Translations under genes and position numbers: made by a program
NCBI GenBank assembly: GCA_903858195.1
Contig: CAIOHW010000043.1
Span: 1-5,780, forward strand
Source of the DNA: Oligoflexia bacterium
GTDB lineage: Bacteria; Bdellovibrionota; UBA1018
DNA length: 5,780 bases
Direction of reading: 5' to 3'
The notes under the pieces: generated by a model
The model's input: only the letters and a program-made list of their open reading frames with translations
Told to the model about the DNA's origin: nothing
Databases searched by the model: none
In this document: positions 1-5,761 of the stretch, one piece after another
Layout: each line of letters opens with the position of its first letter
How positions within the stretch are numbered: the first letter of the stretch is position 1

Positions 1-36
1 AGCCTGCCGCCAGCAATGCTGGAGCGGAAAGGGCCA

Positions 37-63
37 GGGCGCTACTCCGGGCGCTAGCCCGGG
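37..63. repeat. Short direct repeat overlapping a GC-rich hairpin
   Basis: GGGCGCTA occurs at 37-44 and again at 49-56, 12 bp start to start, about one helical turn. The second copy lies inside an inverted repeat, CCGGGC (47-52) / GCCCGG (57-62) with a GCTA loop, extendable by a T-G pair at 46/63. No T-run follows on either strand, so it is not a typical intrinsic terminator. It could be an operator-like site upstream of the regulator gene, a weak terminator of an upstream gene, or chance in GC-rich DNA. Confidence 0.3.
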
Positions 64-161
64 CATGACGATGACCGAGTGTCTGAAGAGATGCGATCCG
101 CCGAGGTGACTCCATCCACGAACCATCGACCAGACCGAATATTTAGGATAGATCATCCGGC

Positions 162-169
162 AAGGCGGA
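162..169 (+). promoter_or_regulatory. Ribosome binding site of the LysR gene
   Basis: AAGGCGGA lies 9 nt before the ATG at 179. It is an imperfect Shine-Dalgarno match but supports this start. The protein then begins about 10 residues before the conserved LysR helix-turn-helix region, as is usual for the family. Confidence 0.5.
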
Positions 170-178
170 CAGTCGATC

Positions 179-1084
179 ATGAACGCAAACTCAGACCTGA
201 ACTCGATCCGATATTTCGTGCAAGTCATCGAATCCGGGAGCTTCACCGAAGCGGCCCGCACGCTTGGCGTCCCCAAATCCACGATCAGCGACAAGGTGGC
301 GGACCTCGAAGAGCAGCTCGGCGTGACCCTCCTCACCCGCACCACTCGAAAGCTCAGGCTCACTGACGCGGGATCTGCCTACTTTGGCAGGGCGGAGGCA
401 GCACTTGCCGAGCTCAGGTCGGCGCGCGAGGAGGCCTCCCGGCACCAGGAGCATCCCACGGGCGTGCTCCGCATCACGACACCGGCCGAACATGTGACCG
501 ATGGAATCGCGCTCGCGGTGGCTGAGTACAAAAAGCGTTTTCCGGATGTCAGGGTCGAAGTCGACTTCAGCAACCGCGAAGTCGACCTCATTGCCGAGGG
601 CTACGATCTCGCCATCCGGGCTGGGGCCCTGGAGGACTCAAGCCTCGTTGCCAAGCGGATCGGCACGGGCAGGCACATCCTCATTGCAAGCAAGGGGTAC
701 CTTAAGTCAGCCCCTCCCCTTCACCATCCCCGCGACCTAAAGGTTCACCGATGCCTCGAGTTCACGGATCACGGACCAGGGGGCGAATGGCGGCTCAGAA
801 ACTCACAAGGCAGGCAGACACGGGTGACAGTGAGCCCGGGCATCTCCTGCAACTCATTTGCAGGGATCATGGCGCTCGCGGCGCGCGGGCACGGAATCGG
901 GCTCATCCCCAACAGCCACTGCAAGGCCGGCATCGCCCGGGGAGAGCTCGTGCAAGTGCTGCCCGACTGGTCGAGCGCCGAGGTGCCGATCAACCTCATC
1001 TACCCGGCTCAACGCCACCGCGCCCCCAAGGTCCGCGAGATGATCCCGCTCATCACCGAGCACCTCAAGGAGCTCTTTAGCTAG
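179..1084 (+). CDS. LysR-type transcriptional regulator, CrgA-like
   Basis: A 301-residue DNA-binding regulator of the LysR family, which is usually about 290-330 residues. The N-terminal winged helix-turn-helix spans residues 7-65, with the family pattern SGSFTEAARTLGV, then STISDKVADLEEQLG, then RTTRKLRLTDAG. A linker helix (about 66-90) leads to a periplasmic-binding-protein-like effector domain from about residue 95 to the end. The segment VDLIAEGYDLAIRAG (135-149) is typical of the CrgA/AaeR-like group. The effector domain has three cysteines (192, 224, 248). The ligand and target genes cannot be read from the sequence. LysR regulators often control a divergent neighbour, which would lie left of the window; the neighbour seen here, lipB, is convergent and shares no promoter with it. 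The gene uses TCA five times and CTA once, codons nearly absent from the adjacent operon. The family is secure, the function is not. Confidence 0.93.
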   Translation: MNANSDLNSIRYFVQVIESGSFTEAARTLGVPKSTISDKVADLEEQLGVTLLTRTTRKLRLTDAGSAYFGRAEAALAELRSAREEASRHQEHPTGVLRITTPAEHVTDGIALAVAEYKKRFPDVRVEVDFSNREVDLIAEGYDLAIRAGALEDSSLVAKRIGTGRHILIASKGYLKSAPPLHHPRDLKVHRCLEFTDHGPGGEWRLRNSQGRQTRVTVSPGISCNSFAGIMALAARGHGIGLIPNSHCKAGIARGELVQVLPDWSSAEVPINLIYPAQRHRAPKVREMIPLITEHLKELFS

Positions 1085-1811
1085 AGCGCGTGAAAGCCTC
1101 GGCAAGCGTCATGCGCTCAACCGGCGCAGTGTTGCCGTCGGACATCGCGTGGGCCGACATCACGCGCGAAAGCTCCAATTCAATCCAAGATCTCCAATTC
1201 GCGCGATCCCATGGCAGGCCGCGCGCCTCCATCAGCTCGGCAAGACTCGCCATCACTTCAGGACTAAAGCCGCAGGGCGAGATCAGATGAAAGGGCTTAA
1301 GGTCATTCACCACGTTGATCGCAAGCCCATGCCACACGACCCATTTCCGGATGGCGATCCCGATCGAGGCAAGCTTCTTGCCCTCGGCCCACACGCCCGT
1401 GGCATGCTCGCGCGACTCGGACTGGAGGCCCAGGCCCCGGAGCCATTCAACAAACACGAGTTCCAGCTTTCGCAAAAAAGCCGCGATGTCGCGCTCGGGG
1501 CCAAAGCCCGAGCCATCGAGTTTGATGATGGGATACATCACAAGCTGACCGGGACCGTGGTAGGTCAGATCCCCTCCCCGCTCGCTCTCGGCAAAGGCAA
1601 TCGAGGGAGGAAGAGGGGCCGAAAGCGGGATTGAACGCTCTCGCGCCACCCCCGTCCACTGCAAGCCCCTCCCGCGCGTGACCACGGGCTCGTGCTCCAG
1701 GAACAAAACCGTATCCGGAATTATGCCCAAAGCCCGCCTTTCGACGAGCGCGCGCTGGAGGTCTGCGACCTCTTCGTAACGAACGAGCCCTTCGAGGGAC
1801 CAGAACTGCAT
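1077..1811 (-). CDS. lipB: Octanoyltransferase LipB (lipoyl(octanoyl) transferase)
   Basis: LipB transfers octanoate from octanoyl-ACP to the lysine of lipoyl domains, the first step of lipoate synthesis in the cytoplasm. The 244-residue protein shows the family blocks in order: an N-terminal Q..L..R region with PDTVLFLEHEPVVTRGR (33-48), RGGDLTYHGPGQLVMYP (78-94), GKKLASIGIAIRKWVVWHG (144-162) with the catalytic lysine at 146, and LISPCG (176-181) with the acyl-carrying cysteine at 180. It is longer than the roughly 210-residue enterobacterial enzyme, mainly through a C-terminal tail of about 30 residues without a recognised motif. It is the last gene of the operon, 19 bp after lpdA. Its TAA stop lies inside the end of the convergent LysR gene. 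The close match and intact catalytic pair make this a firm call. Confidence 0.96.
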   Translation of the reverse strand: MQFWSLEGLVRYEEVADLQRALVERRALGIIPDTVLFLEHEPVVTRGRGLQWTGVARERSIPLSAPLPPSIAFAESERGGDLTYHGPGQLVMYPIIKLDGSGFGPERDIAAFLRKLELVFVEWLRGLGLQSESREHATGVWAEGKKLASIGIAIRKWVVWHGLAINVVNDLKPFHLISPCGFSPEVMASLAELMEARGLPWDRANWRSWIELELSRVMSAHAMSDGNTAPVERMTLAEAFTRSS

Positions 1812-1818
1812 CCCGCCG

Positions 1819-1823
1819 CCTCA
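1819..1823 (-). promoter_or_regulatory. Ribosome binding site of lipB
   Basis: Read on the minus strand, TGAGG lies 7 nt before the lipB ATG, within the 19-nt gap after the lpdA TAG stop. The short gap and the absence of promoter-like sequence suggest lipB is read from the shared mRNA. Confidence 0.5.
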
Positions 1824-1830
1824 GCCTCGC

Positions 1831-3294
1831 CTAGACGCGAGCCTGCGGAGCCGGTGCTCCTGCCGTGGGCTTCTTCTGGAAGATGTGGATCGCATGTCCG
1901 AGGGTGGCCTCGGCTGCTTCCATGAGCGTCTCAGGGAGCGTGGGATGCGGATGCACCGTCAAAGCCAGATCCTCGACGTGTGCCCCCATCTCAATGGCAA
2001 GTGCCGCCTCGGAGATCAGGTTTGAAGCCTCGGCGCCAACAATGTGGACACCCAGCAGCCTTCCCGACTTGGCATCGCCGATCATTTTGACGAAGCCCTC
2101 GGGCTCGCCCACCGAAAGCGCGCGCCCGTTTGCCGCAAACGGGAACATCCCAACGTTGATCTGAAGACCCTTGGCGCGAGCCTCGGCCTCAGAAAGACCG
2201 ACGGTCGCAATCTCAGGATCGGTGAAGATCACGGCCGGCATCGCCACCACGTCATAGGCTGCCTTCTTGCCCGCGATTGCATCAGCGGCAACAAGCCCTT
2301 CTTTCGAGCCCTTGTGGGCGAGAAGAGGCTGGCCCGCAATATCGCCAATGGCATAGATGCCCGCGACATTCGTGCGGCGCTGGGCATCGACGACAATGAA
2401 GCCCTTGGGGTCGAGCTTCACACCTGCCCGATCCAAGCCAATGTTCTCGGAATTCGGCGTACGACCGATCGTGACGAGCACCTTGTCATAGATTTTCGTG
2501 ATCCGGGTGCCGCCGGTGCGGGGCTCGAAAGAGACTTCAACACCCTTGTTGCCCAAGTCCTTCATGCCCTTGACGCCGTGATTGAGAAAGATCTCGACAC
2601 CCTTCTTTTCGAGCTTCTTTTGCACGACCTTGGCGAGATCCGGATCACAGCCACCCAGAAGCTGCGCTCCCGCTTCAACCACGGTCACCTTCGATCCGAC
2701 CTTCGACAGGAAAGTCCCGAGCTCAAGGCCGATGTACCCGCCACCGATGCAGAGCACCGAGCCCGGAACCGAGGTCTGATCGAGAGCCCCGGTCGAATCG
2801 AGGATCTTTTTATTGTCGACCGTGAAACCCGGAAGTGCCGCCGGGCGCGAACCCGTGGCAATCACGCAGGCGTTGAACTGGATCGTCTCGACACCCTTGG
2901 CAGTCTTCAGTTCCAGGGTCTTGGGTCCGGTGAACTTGGCGTCACCCGCAATCACGGTGCAGCCATTTGCCTTGAGGAGCTGCGCCACTCCGCCCGTGAG
3001 CTTGGCGACCACTCCGTCCTTCCAGCTCTTGAGCCTGCCCATGTTGATGTTGAGGTTCTTCAGAGGCTTGCCGTTTTGCTCGATCCCAAGCTCATCGGCA
3101 TGGTGCGAGACCTTGTCAAAGATCCCGCCGGCGTAAATGAGCGCCTTGGACGGAATGCAGCCCCGGTTCAGGCAAACGCCCCCGACTTCGGCCTTGTCGA
3201 TCACGGTCACCTTGCGGCCGTTCTGGGCCAGGCGGATCGCGCAAACGTAACCGGCAGGGCCGGCGCCAATCACAACCACATCATGCTGGGTCAT
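1831..3294 (-). CDS. lpdA: Dihydrolipoyl dehydrogenase (E3)
   Basis: The E3 flavoprotein of 2-oxo acid dehydrogenase complexes: it reoxidises the dihydrolipoyl arm of E2 and passes electrons through FAD to NAD+. At 487 residues it is slightly longer than the usual 460-475. Visible elements in order: FAD-binding GAGPAGY (10-16); the redox disulfide in GGVCLNRGCIPSK, Cys41 and Cys46; ATGSRP (146-151); the NAD-binding fold GGGYIGLELG (184-193); the second FAD contact YAIGD with Asp318; and the dimerisation domain ending in HPHPTLPE (448-455), with the catalytic His450 and Glu455. The His450 motif separates it from most related disulfide reductases. The C-terminal tail (about 474-487) is Ala/Pro-rich and carries no motif. 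It lies between E2 and lipB, so it very likely serves the E2 encoded next to it, and it may also serve other complexes. Confidence 0.97.
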   Translation of the reverse strand: MTQHDVVVIGAGPAGYVCAIRLAQNGRKVTVIDKAEVGGVCLNRGCIPSKALIYAGGIFDKVSHHADELGIEQNGKPLKNLNINMGRLKSWKDGVVAKLTGGVAQLLKANGCTVIAGDAKFTGPKTLELKTAKGVETIQFNACVIATGSRPAALPGFTVDNKKILDSTGALDQTSVPGSVLCIGGGYIGLELGTFLSKVGSKVTVVEAGAQLLGGCDPDLAKVVQKKLEKKGVEIFLNHGVKGMKDLGNKGVEVSFEPRTGGTRITKIYDKVLVTIGRTPNSENIGLDRAGVKLDPKGFIVVDAQRRTNVAGIYAIGDIAGQPLLAHKGSKEGLVAADAIAGKKAAYDVVAMPAVIFTDPEIATVGLSEAEARAKGLQINVGMFPFAANGRALSVGEPEGFVKMIGDAKSGRLLGVHIVGAEASNLISEAALAIEMGAHVEDLALTVHPHPTLPETLMEAAEATLGHAIHIFQKKPTAGAPAPQARV

Positions 3295-3301
3295 CGTCTT
3301 G

Positions 3302-3310
3302 TTTCCTTCT
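3302..3310 (-). promoter_or_regulatory. Ribosome binding site of lpdA
   Basis: On the minus strand AGAAGGAAA contains AAGGA, 9 nt before the lpdA ATG, inside the 34-nt gap after the E2 stop. It supports the annotated start, which puts the FAD-binding GxGxxG loop at residue 10, as in other E3 proteins. Confidence 0.65.
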
Positions 3311-3328
3311 AAAACCGGCTCAGACCGA

Positions 3329-4627
3329 TCAGGCTTCGAGAACGAGCAGGCTCGGGTTTTCGATGTATTGAATGAAGGTCTTCATGAACTCGGCCGCAAC
3401 CGCGCCATCGACGATGCGGTGATCGAGCGAGATCGAGAAGTACGTCCAATCGCGGATCGCAATCTCCTCGCGGCCGCTGGTGGTGACGACCACGGGCTTG
3501 CGGAAGATCTTGTTGAATCCGAGGATCGCAACCTCAGGGAAGTTGATCACCGGAGTCGCAAAGAGCCCCCCGATGGATCCTGCGTTCGTGAGCGTGATCG
3601 TGCTGCCGGCAAAGTCTTCGGCCGTGAGCTTCTTGGTGCGGGCGCGCTCGACGATGTCCTGGATCTCTTTTGCAAGCTGGAGCACCGACTTGCTTGCGAC
3701 ATCCTTTACGCAGGGAGCCGTCAGGCCGTCCTCGGTCTGAATCGAAAGACCGATGTTGTAGTAGTGCTTGATCACGATCTCCTGAGTGTTCTCATCGAGG
3801 TGAGAATTGAGGATCGGGAACTTGCGCAAGGCCGCGACCATCGCCTTCATCACGAAAGGCAGATAGGTCACCTTGATTCCATACTGCGTGCCCATGTCCT
3901 TGGCGGCGGAGCGAAGCTTGACGAGCTCGGTGGCATCCGCTTCTTCGACATAGGTAAAGTGCGCAGCCTTGTCCTTGGACTGGCGCATCTTTTCGCTGAT
4001 CTTCTTGCGGAGTCCCTTGAACGCCACGCGCTCTTCGATTTGAGCCCCCATCGGAGCCGGTGCACGCAGTGCCATCGCCGGAGCCGCAGCAGCCATGCGA
4101 GGCGCGGCAGCAGCGACTGCGCCGGTTCCGCCCGTGAACTTCTGGAGGTCTTCGCGCATCACGCGCCCGTGCGGGCCCGAGGGCTGCACAGAGGCGAGAT
4201 CCACACCCATCTCACGCGCCATGCGGCGGGTCGACGGTGCGGCAAGAACGCGGGTGGCTGGATCGGTGTTGCCCGCCGAGGCCATGGCCATCGGCGCTGG
4301 AGCCGCAGGCGAAGCTGCGGGCTTGGCAGCAACGGGCGCAGCAGGAGCCGGGGCAGGCGCTGCGGCAGCAGCAGGCTGAGGCGAAGCTGCCTTGCCTTGA
4401 CCTTCGAACACGATCAGGACCTGGCCCACATGGACCGTCGCGCCTTCTTTGGCGTTCAGCGACTTGCAGGTGCCGTGAAAAGGAGACGGAATTTCGATCG
4501 TGGCCTTGTCGGTCATGATCTCGCAGAGGATCTGGTCGTCCTTGACGAGGTCACCTGGCTTGACCTTCCACTTGACGAGTTCACCTTCGTGGACGCCTTC
4601 ACCGAGTTCAGGAAGTTTGAATTCCAT
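3329..4627 (-). CDS. pdhC: Dihydrolipoamide acyltransferase (E2) of a 2-oxo acid dehydrogenase complex, probably pyruvate dehydrogenase
   Basis: The core E2 enzyme, which accepts an acyl group on its lipoyl arm and transfers it to CoA. The 432 residues divide as follows: one lipoyl domain (1-76) with the lipoylated Lys41 in MTDKATIEI; a flexible Ala/Pro-rich linker (77-125); a peripheral subunit-binding domain (126-164, beginning RVLAAPSTRRMARE); a second Ala/Pro/Met linker (165-200); and the catalytic acyltransferase domain (about 200-432), ending in SLDHRIVDG with His403 and Asp407. A single lipoyl domain and this catalytic domain are typical of complexes using separate E1-alpha and E1-beta chains. 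Whether the substrate is pyruvate or branched-chain 2-oxo acids cannot be settled from E2 alone, so the symbol is tentative. Flanking lipA, lpdA and lipB fit a lipoylated E2. The start overlaps the end of lipA by 20 bp and has a strong ribosome binding site. No E1 gene lies in the window. Confidence 0.93.
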   Translation of the reverse strand: MEFKLPELGEGVHEGELVKWKVKPGDLVKDDQILCEIMTDKATIEIPSPFHGTCKSLNAKEGATVHVGQVLIVFEGQGKAASPQPAAAAAPAPAPAAPVAAKPAASPAAPAPMAMASAGNTDPATRVLAAPSTRRMAREMGVDLASVQPSGPHGRVMREDLQKFTGGTGAVAAAAPRMAAAAPAMALRAPAPMGAQIEERVAFKGLRKKISEKMRQSKDKAAHFTYVEEADATELVKLRSAAKDMGTQYGIKVTYLPFVMKAMVAALRKFPILNSHLDENTQEIVIKHYYNIGLSIQTEDGLTAPCVKDVASKSVLQLAKEIQDIVERARTKKLTAEDFAGSTITLTNAGSIGGLFATPVINFPEVAILGFNKIFRKPVVVTTSGREEIAIRDWTYFSISLDHRIVDGAVAAEFMKTFIQYIENPSLLVLEA

Positions 4628-5645
4628 TTGCTGTCTCCTCTGATTGAATCTGGATGTGACTGCTGATCTTGCGGTCGGTCTCGACCACGCCCTTGATAAA
4701 AAATTCAGCCGCCTTGTAGCTCGACCTCACCATCGGCCCCGAGGCGACATACATGAAACCCTTGTTTCGCGCCGTTTCTCCCAGGACATCAAACTCCTCG
4801 GGAGTGACATATTTTTCAACCGGCAAGTGCTGGAGCGAAGGCCTAAGGTACTGGCCCATCGTGAGCACATCGCAGCCGTGCGAGAGCAGGTCGTCAAACG
4901 CCTGCGCAAGCTCTGCGTCCTCTTCGCCAAGCCCCAGCATGATGGCGCTCTTGGTGTAGAGCTTGGCGCGGCCGCTTTCGACGGCCCACTGCTTGGCATA
5001 ACGCAGGGTTTCGAGCGACTGCTCGTAGCCGGCGCGCGGATCGCGCACACGGTACTGGAGGCGCTTCACGGTTTCGATATTGTGAGCGTACACATCGAGG
5101 CCCGAGTCCACGATGATCTTGATCGCTTCGACGTCGCCCCTGAAGTCGGGCACGAGCGCCTCGATCACCACGCGGGGGTCGCGCTTTTTGATCTCGCGGA
5201 TCGTGGACGCAAAATGTCCCGCTCCCCCGTCATCGAGATCATCGCGATCGACCGAAGTGAGCACCACGTACTTGAGCTTGAGGGCCGCAATGCTCTCGGC
5301 AATCATGGCAGGCTCGTTGGGATCGAGCGGCGGCGGAACTCGCGCCGTCTTGATGGCGCAGAAGCGACAGGCCCGGGTGCAGGTGTCGCCACCCAGCATG
5401 AAGGTCGCCGTACCCGAAGCCCAGCACTCGGTCAGGTTCGGGCAATGGGCCTCCTCACAAACGGTGTGGAGATTGCGTTCACGCAGCATCCCCTTGATCT
5501 GGAGGTAATTCTCGCCTGCGGGCGGACGGATCTTCAGCCACTCGGGCTTTCGCGACTGGAGGATCTTGGCTGCCTCCGAGGGCCTGAGCGGACGGGCTTC
5601 GCCCGAATGGTCGGGCAGGACTGGCAGTTCCTTGATGAAGCTCAT
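4608..5645 (-). CDS. lipA: Lipoyl synthase LipA (radical SAM)
   Basis: A radical SAM enzyme that inserts two sulfur atoms at C6 and C8 of protein-bound octanoyl groups, completing lipoate. The 345-residue protein has the auxiliary iron-sulfur cluster motif with Cys63, Cys68 and Cys74 (CEEAHCPNLTEC), the radical SAM cluster motif CTRACRFC (Cys89, Cys93, Cys96), VVLTSVDRDDLDDGGAGHF, and the C-terminal RSSY (307-310), whose serine ligates the auxiliary cluster in known LipA structures. The N-terminal KPEWLK.R.P.GENY block is present. The ATG at 5645 is the only ATG, GTG or TTG before Met53, and starting at Met53 would remove that block. It is the first gene of the minus-strand operon, and its last codons contain the ribosome binding site and start of the E2 gene. 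No Shine-Dalgarno sequence precedes it; translation is probably leaderless. Confidence 0.97.
   Translation of the reverse strand: MSFIKELPVLPDHSGEARPLRPSEAAKILQSRKPEWLKIRPPAGENYLQIKGMLRERNLHTVCEEAHCPNLTECWASGTATFMLGGDTCTRACRFCAIKTARVPPPLDPNEPAMIAESIAALKLKYVVLTSVDRDDLDDGGAGHFASTIREIKKRDPRVVIEALVPDFRGDVEAIKIIVDSGLDVYAHNIETVKRLQYRVRDPRAGYEQSLETLRYAKQWAVESGRAKLYTKSAIMLGLGEEDAELAQAFDDLLSHGCDVLTMGQYLRPSLQHLPVEKYVTPEEFDVLGETARNKGFMYVASGPMVRSSYKAAEFFIKGVVETDRKISSHIQIQSEETANGIQTS
4634..4641 (-). promoter_or_regulatory. Ribosome binding site of the E2 gene, inside lipA
   Basis: On the minus strand AGAGGAGA contains AGGAG, 7-8 nt before the E2 ATG at 4627. It sits within the final lipA codons, 25-35 nt before the lipA TGA. 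It is the strongest Shine-Dalgarno match in the window. Together with the 20-bp overlap it suggests coupled translation of lipA and E2, with E2 able to be made in larger amounts. Confidence 0.75.
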
Positions 5646-5654
5646 GTGGCGGGG

Positions 5655-5683
5655 GTTATATGGGGGTTGATGGGCCGCGGCAA
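5655..5683 (-). promoter_or_regulatory. Predicted promoter of the lipA operon
   Basis: On the minus strand a -35-like TTGCCG (5683-5678, four of six bases matching TTGACA) is followed after exactly 17 bp by a -10-like TATAAC (5660-5655, five of six matching TATAAT). The expected transcription start is about 5648-5645, at or just before the lipA ATG. AT-rich sequence lies immediately upstream of the -35. It was assigned by eye from consensus matches, assuming a sigma70-type factor. Confidence 0.6.
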
Positions 5684-5704
5684 TTAGAAAAAACCTTTAT
5701 AAAT
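5684..5704 (-). promoter_or_regulatory. AT-rich stretch upstream of the -35, possible UP element
   Basis: Twenty-one bases, all but three or four of them A or T, abut the -35 box in otherwise GC-rich DNA. The minus-strand order, AAAGG then six T then CTAAT, partly follows the A-tract/T-tract pattern bound by the RNA polymerase alpha subunit. The same T-run (5693-5688) could instead be the tail of the hairpin at 5705-5738. Confidence 0.4.
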
Positions 5705-5738
5705 CCCGGGCCCCTACCAATCTTTGGAGGAGCCCGGG
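5705..5738 (-). terminator. GC-rich hairpin, possible terminator of an upstream minus-strand gene
   Basis: CCCGGGC (5705-5711) is the exact inverted copy of GCCCGGG (5732-5738). Inside it, CCT (5713-5715) pairs with AGG (5728-5730), and CCAA (5717-5720) pairs with TTGG (5724-5727) after a bulged A, leaving a 3-nt TCT loop. On the minus strand the stem is followed by ATTTATAAAGG and then six T. The T-run is 11 nt from the stem instead of adjacent, so termination would be less efficient than usual. No T-run follows on the plus strand. The position just upstream of the lipA promoter fits a boundary between two transcription units. Confidence 0.4.
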
Positions 5739-5761
5739 AAGAGGAGAGAGAGGGAGAGAAA
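5736..5761. repeat. All-purine (GA-rich) tract
   Basis: Twenty-six consecutive purines on the plus strand, with AG-dinucleotide repeats in the middle; the minus strand is correspondingly all pyrimidine. No coding frame covers it within the window. It might belong to the untranslated region of a gene outside the window, or be simple-sequence DNA. Confidence 0.55.

Larger units (their letters stand above)
1..178. other. Leader region of the LysR gene, possible tail of an upstream gene
   Basis: No secure gene is seen here. Two plus-strand frames are open from the left edge and stop early: one ends at TAG 55-57 and another at TGA 66-68. The latter would end in an Ala/Arg/Leu-rich helix-like tail (ERARALLRALARA). 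Either could be the 3' end of a gene outside the window, but about 20 codons cannot decide it. The stretch also holds a GC-rich direct repeat and hairpin (37-63) and a ribosome binding site just before 179. A TAGGAT at 144-149 faintly resembles a -10 box but has no matching -35 at proper spacing, so no promoter is called. Confidence 0.3.

Noticed and set aside
79..366. A 95-codon plus-strand open frame overlapping the start of the LysR gene
   Set aside because: The protein is dominated by Arg, His and Pro, a typical out-of-frame product of GC-rich DNA, and it overlaps the conserved helix-turn-helix coding sequence.
1149..1634. A 161-codon plus-strand open frame opposite lipB
   Set aside because: It is in register with lipB, begins at GTG, and has no domain or ribosome site; lipB is clearly the real gene.
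2044..3312. A 422-codon plus-strand open frame opposite lpdA
   Set aside because: It is in exact codon register with lpdA, so it stays open merely because lpdA almost lacks TTA, CTA and TCA codons. The translation is rich in Arg, His and Asp and shows no recognisable domain, whereas lpdA has every E3 motif.
4300..4395. Low-complexity GC-rich repeats suggesting a microsatellite
   Set aside because: They encode the Ala/Pro-rich flexible linker of E2 after the lipoyl domain, a normal feature of these enzymes.
3299..4666. A 455-codon plus-strand open frame opposite the E2 gene
   Set aside because: Same codon-register shadow effect; the E2 gene has no TCA, CTA or TTA codon. The translation is low-complexity Arg/Gly/Ser where the E2 linker encodes Ala/Pro.
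4644..5687. A 347-codon plus-strand open frame opposite lipA
   Set aside because: It is in register with lipA and covers nearly all of it. There is no plausible ribosome site or domain, while lipA has all cluster-binding cysteines.
5667..5703. Possible plus-strand promoter (TTGATG and TATAAA) driving a gene to the right
   Set aside because: The spacing between the boxes is 25 bp, too long for a sigma70-type promoter, and no downstream gene is visible.
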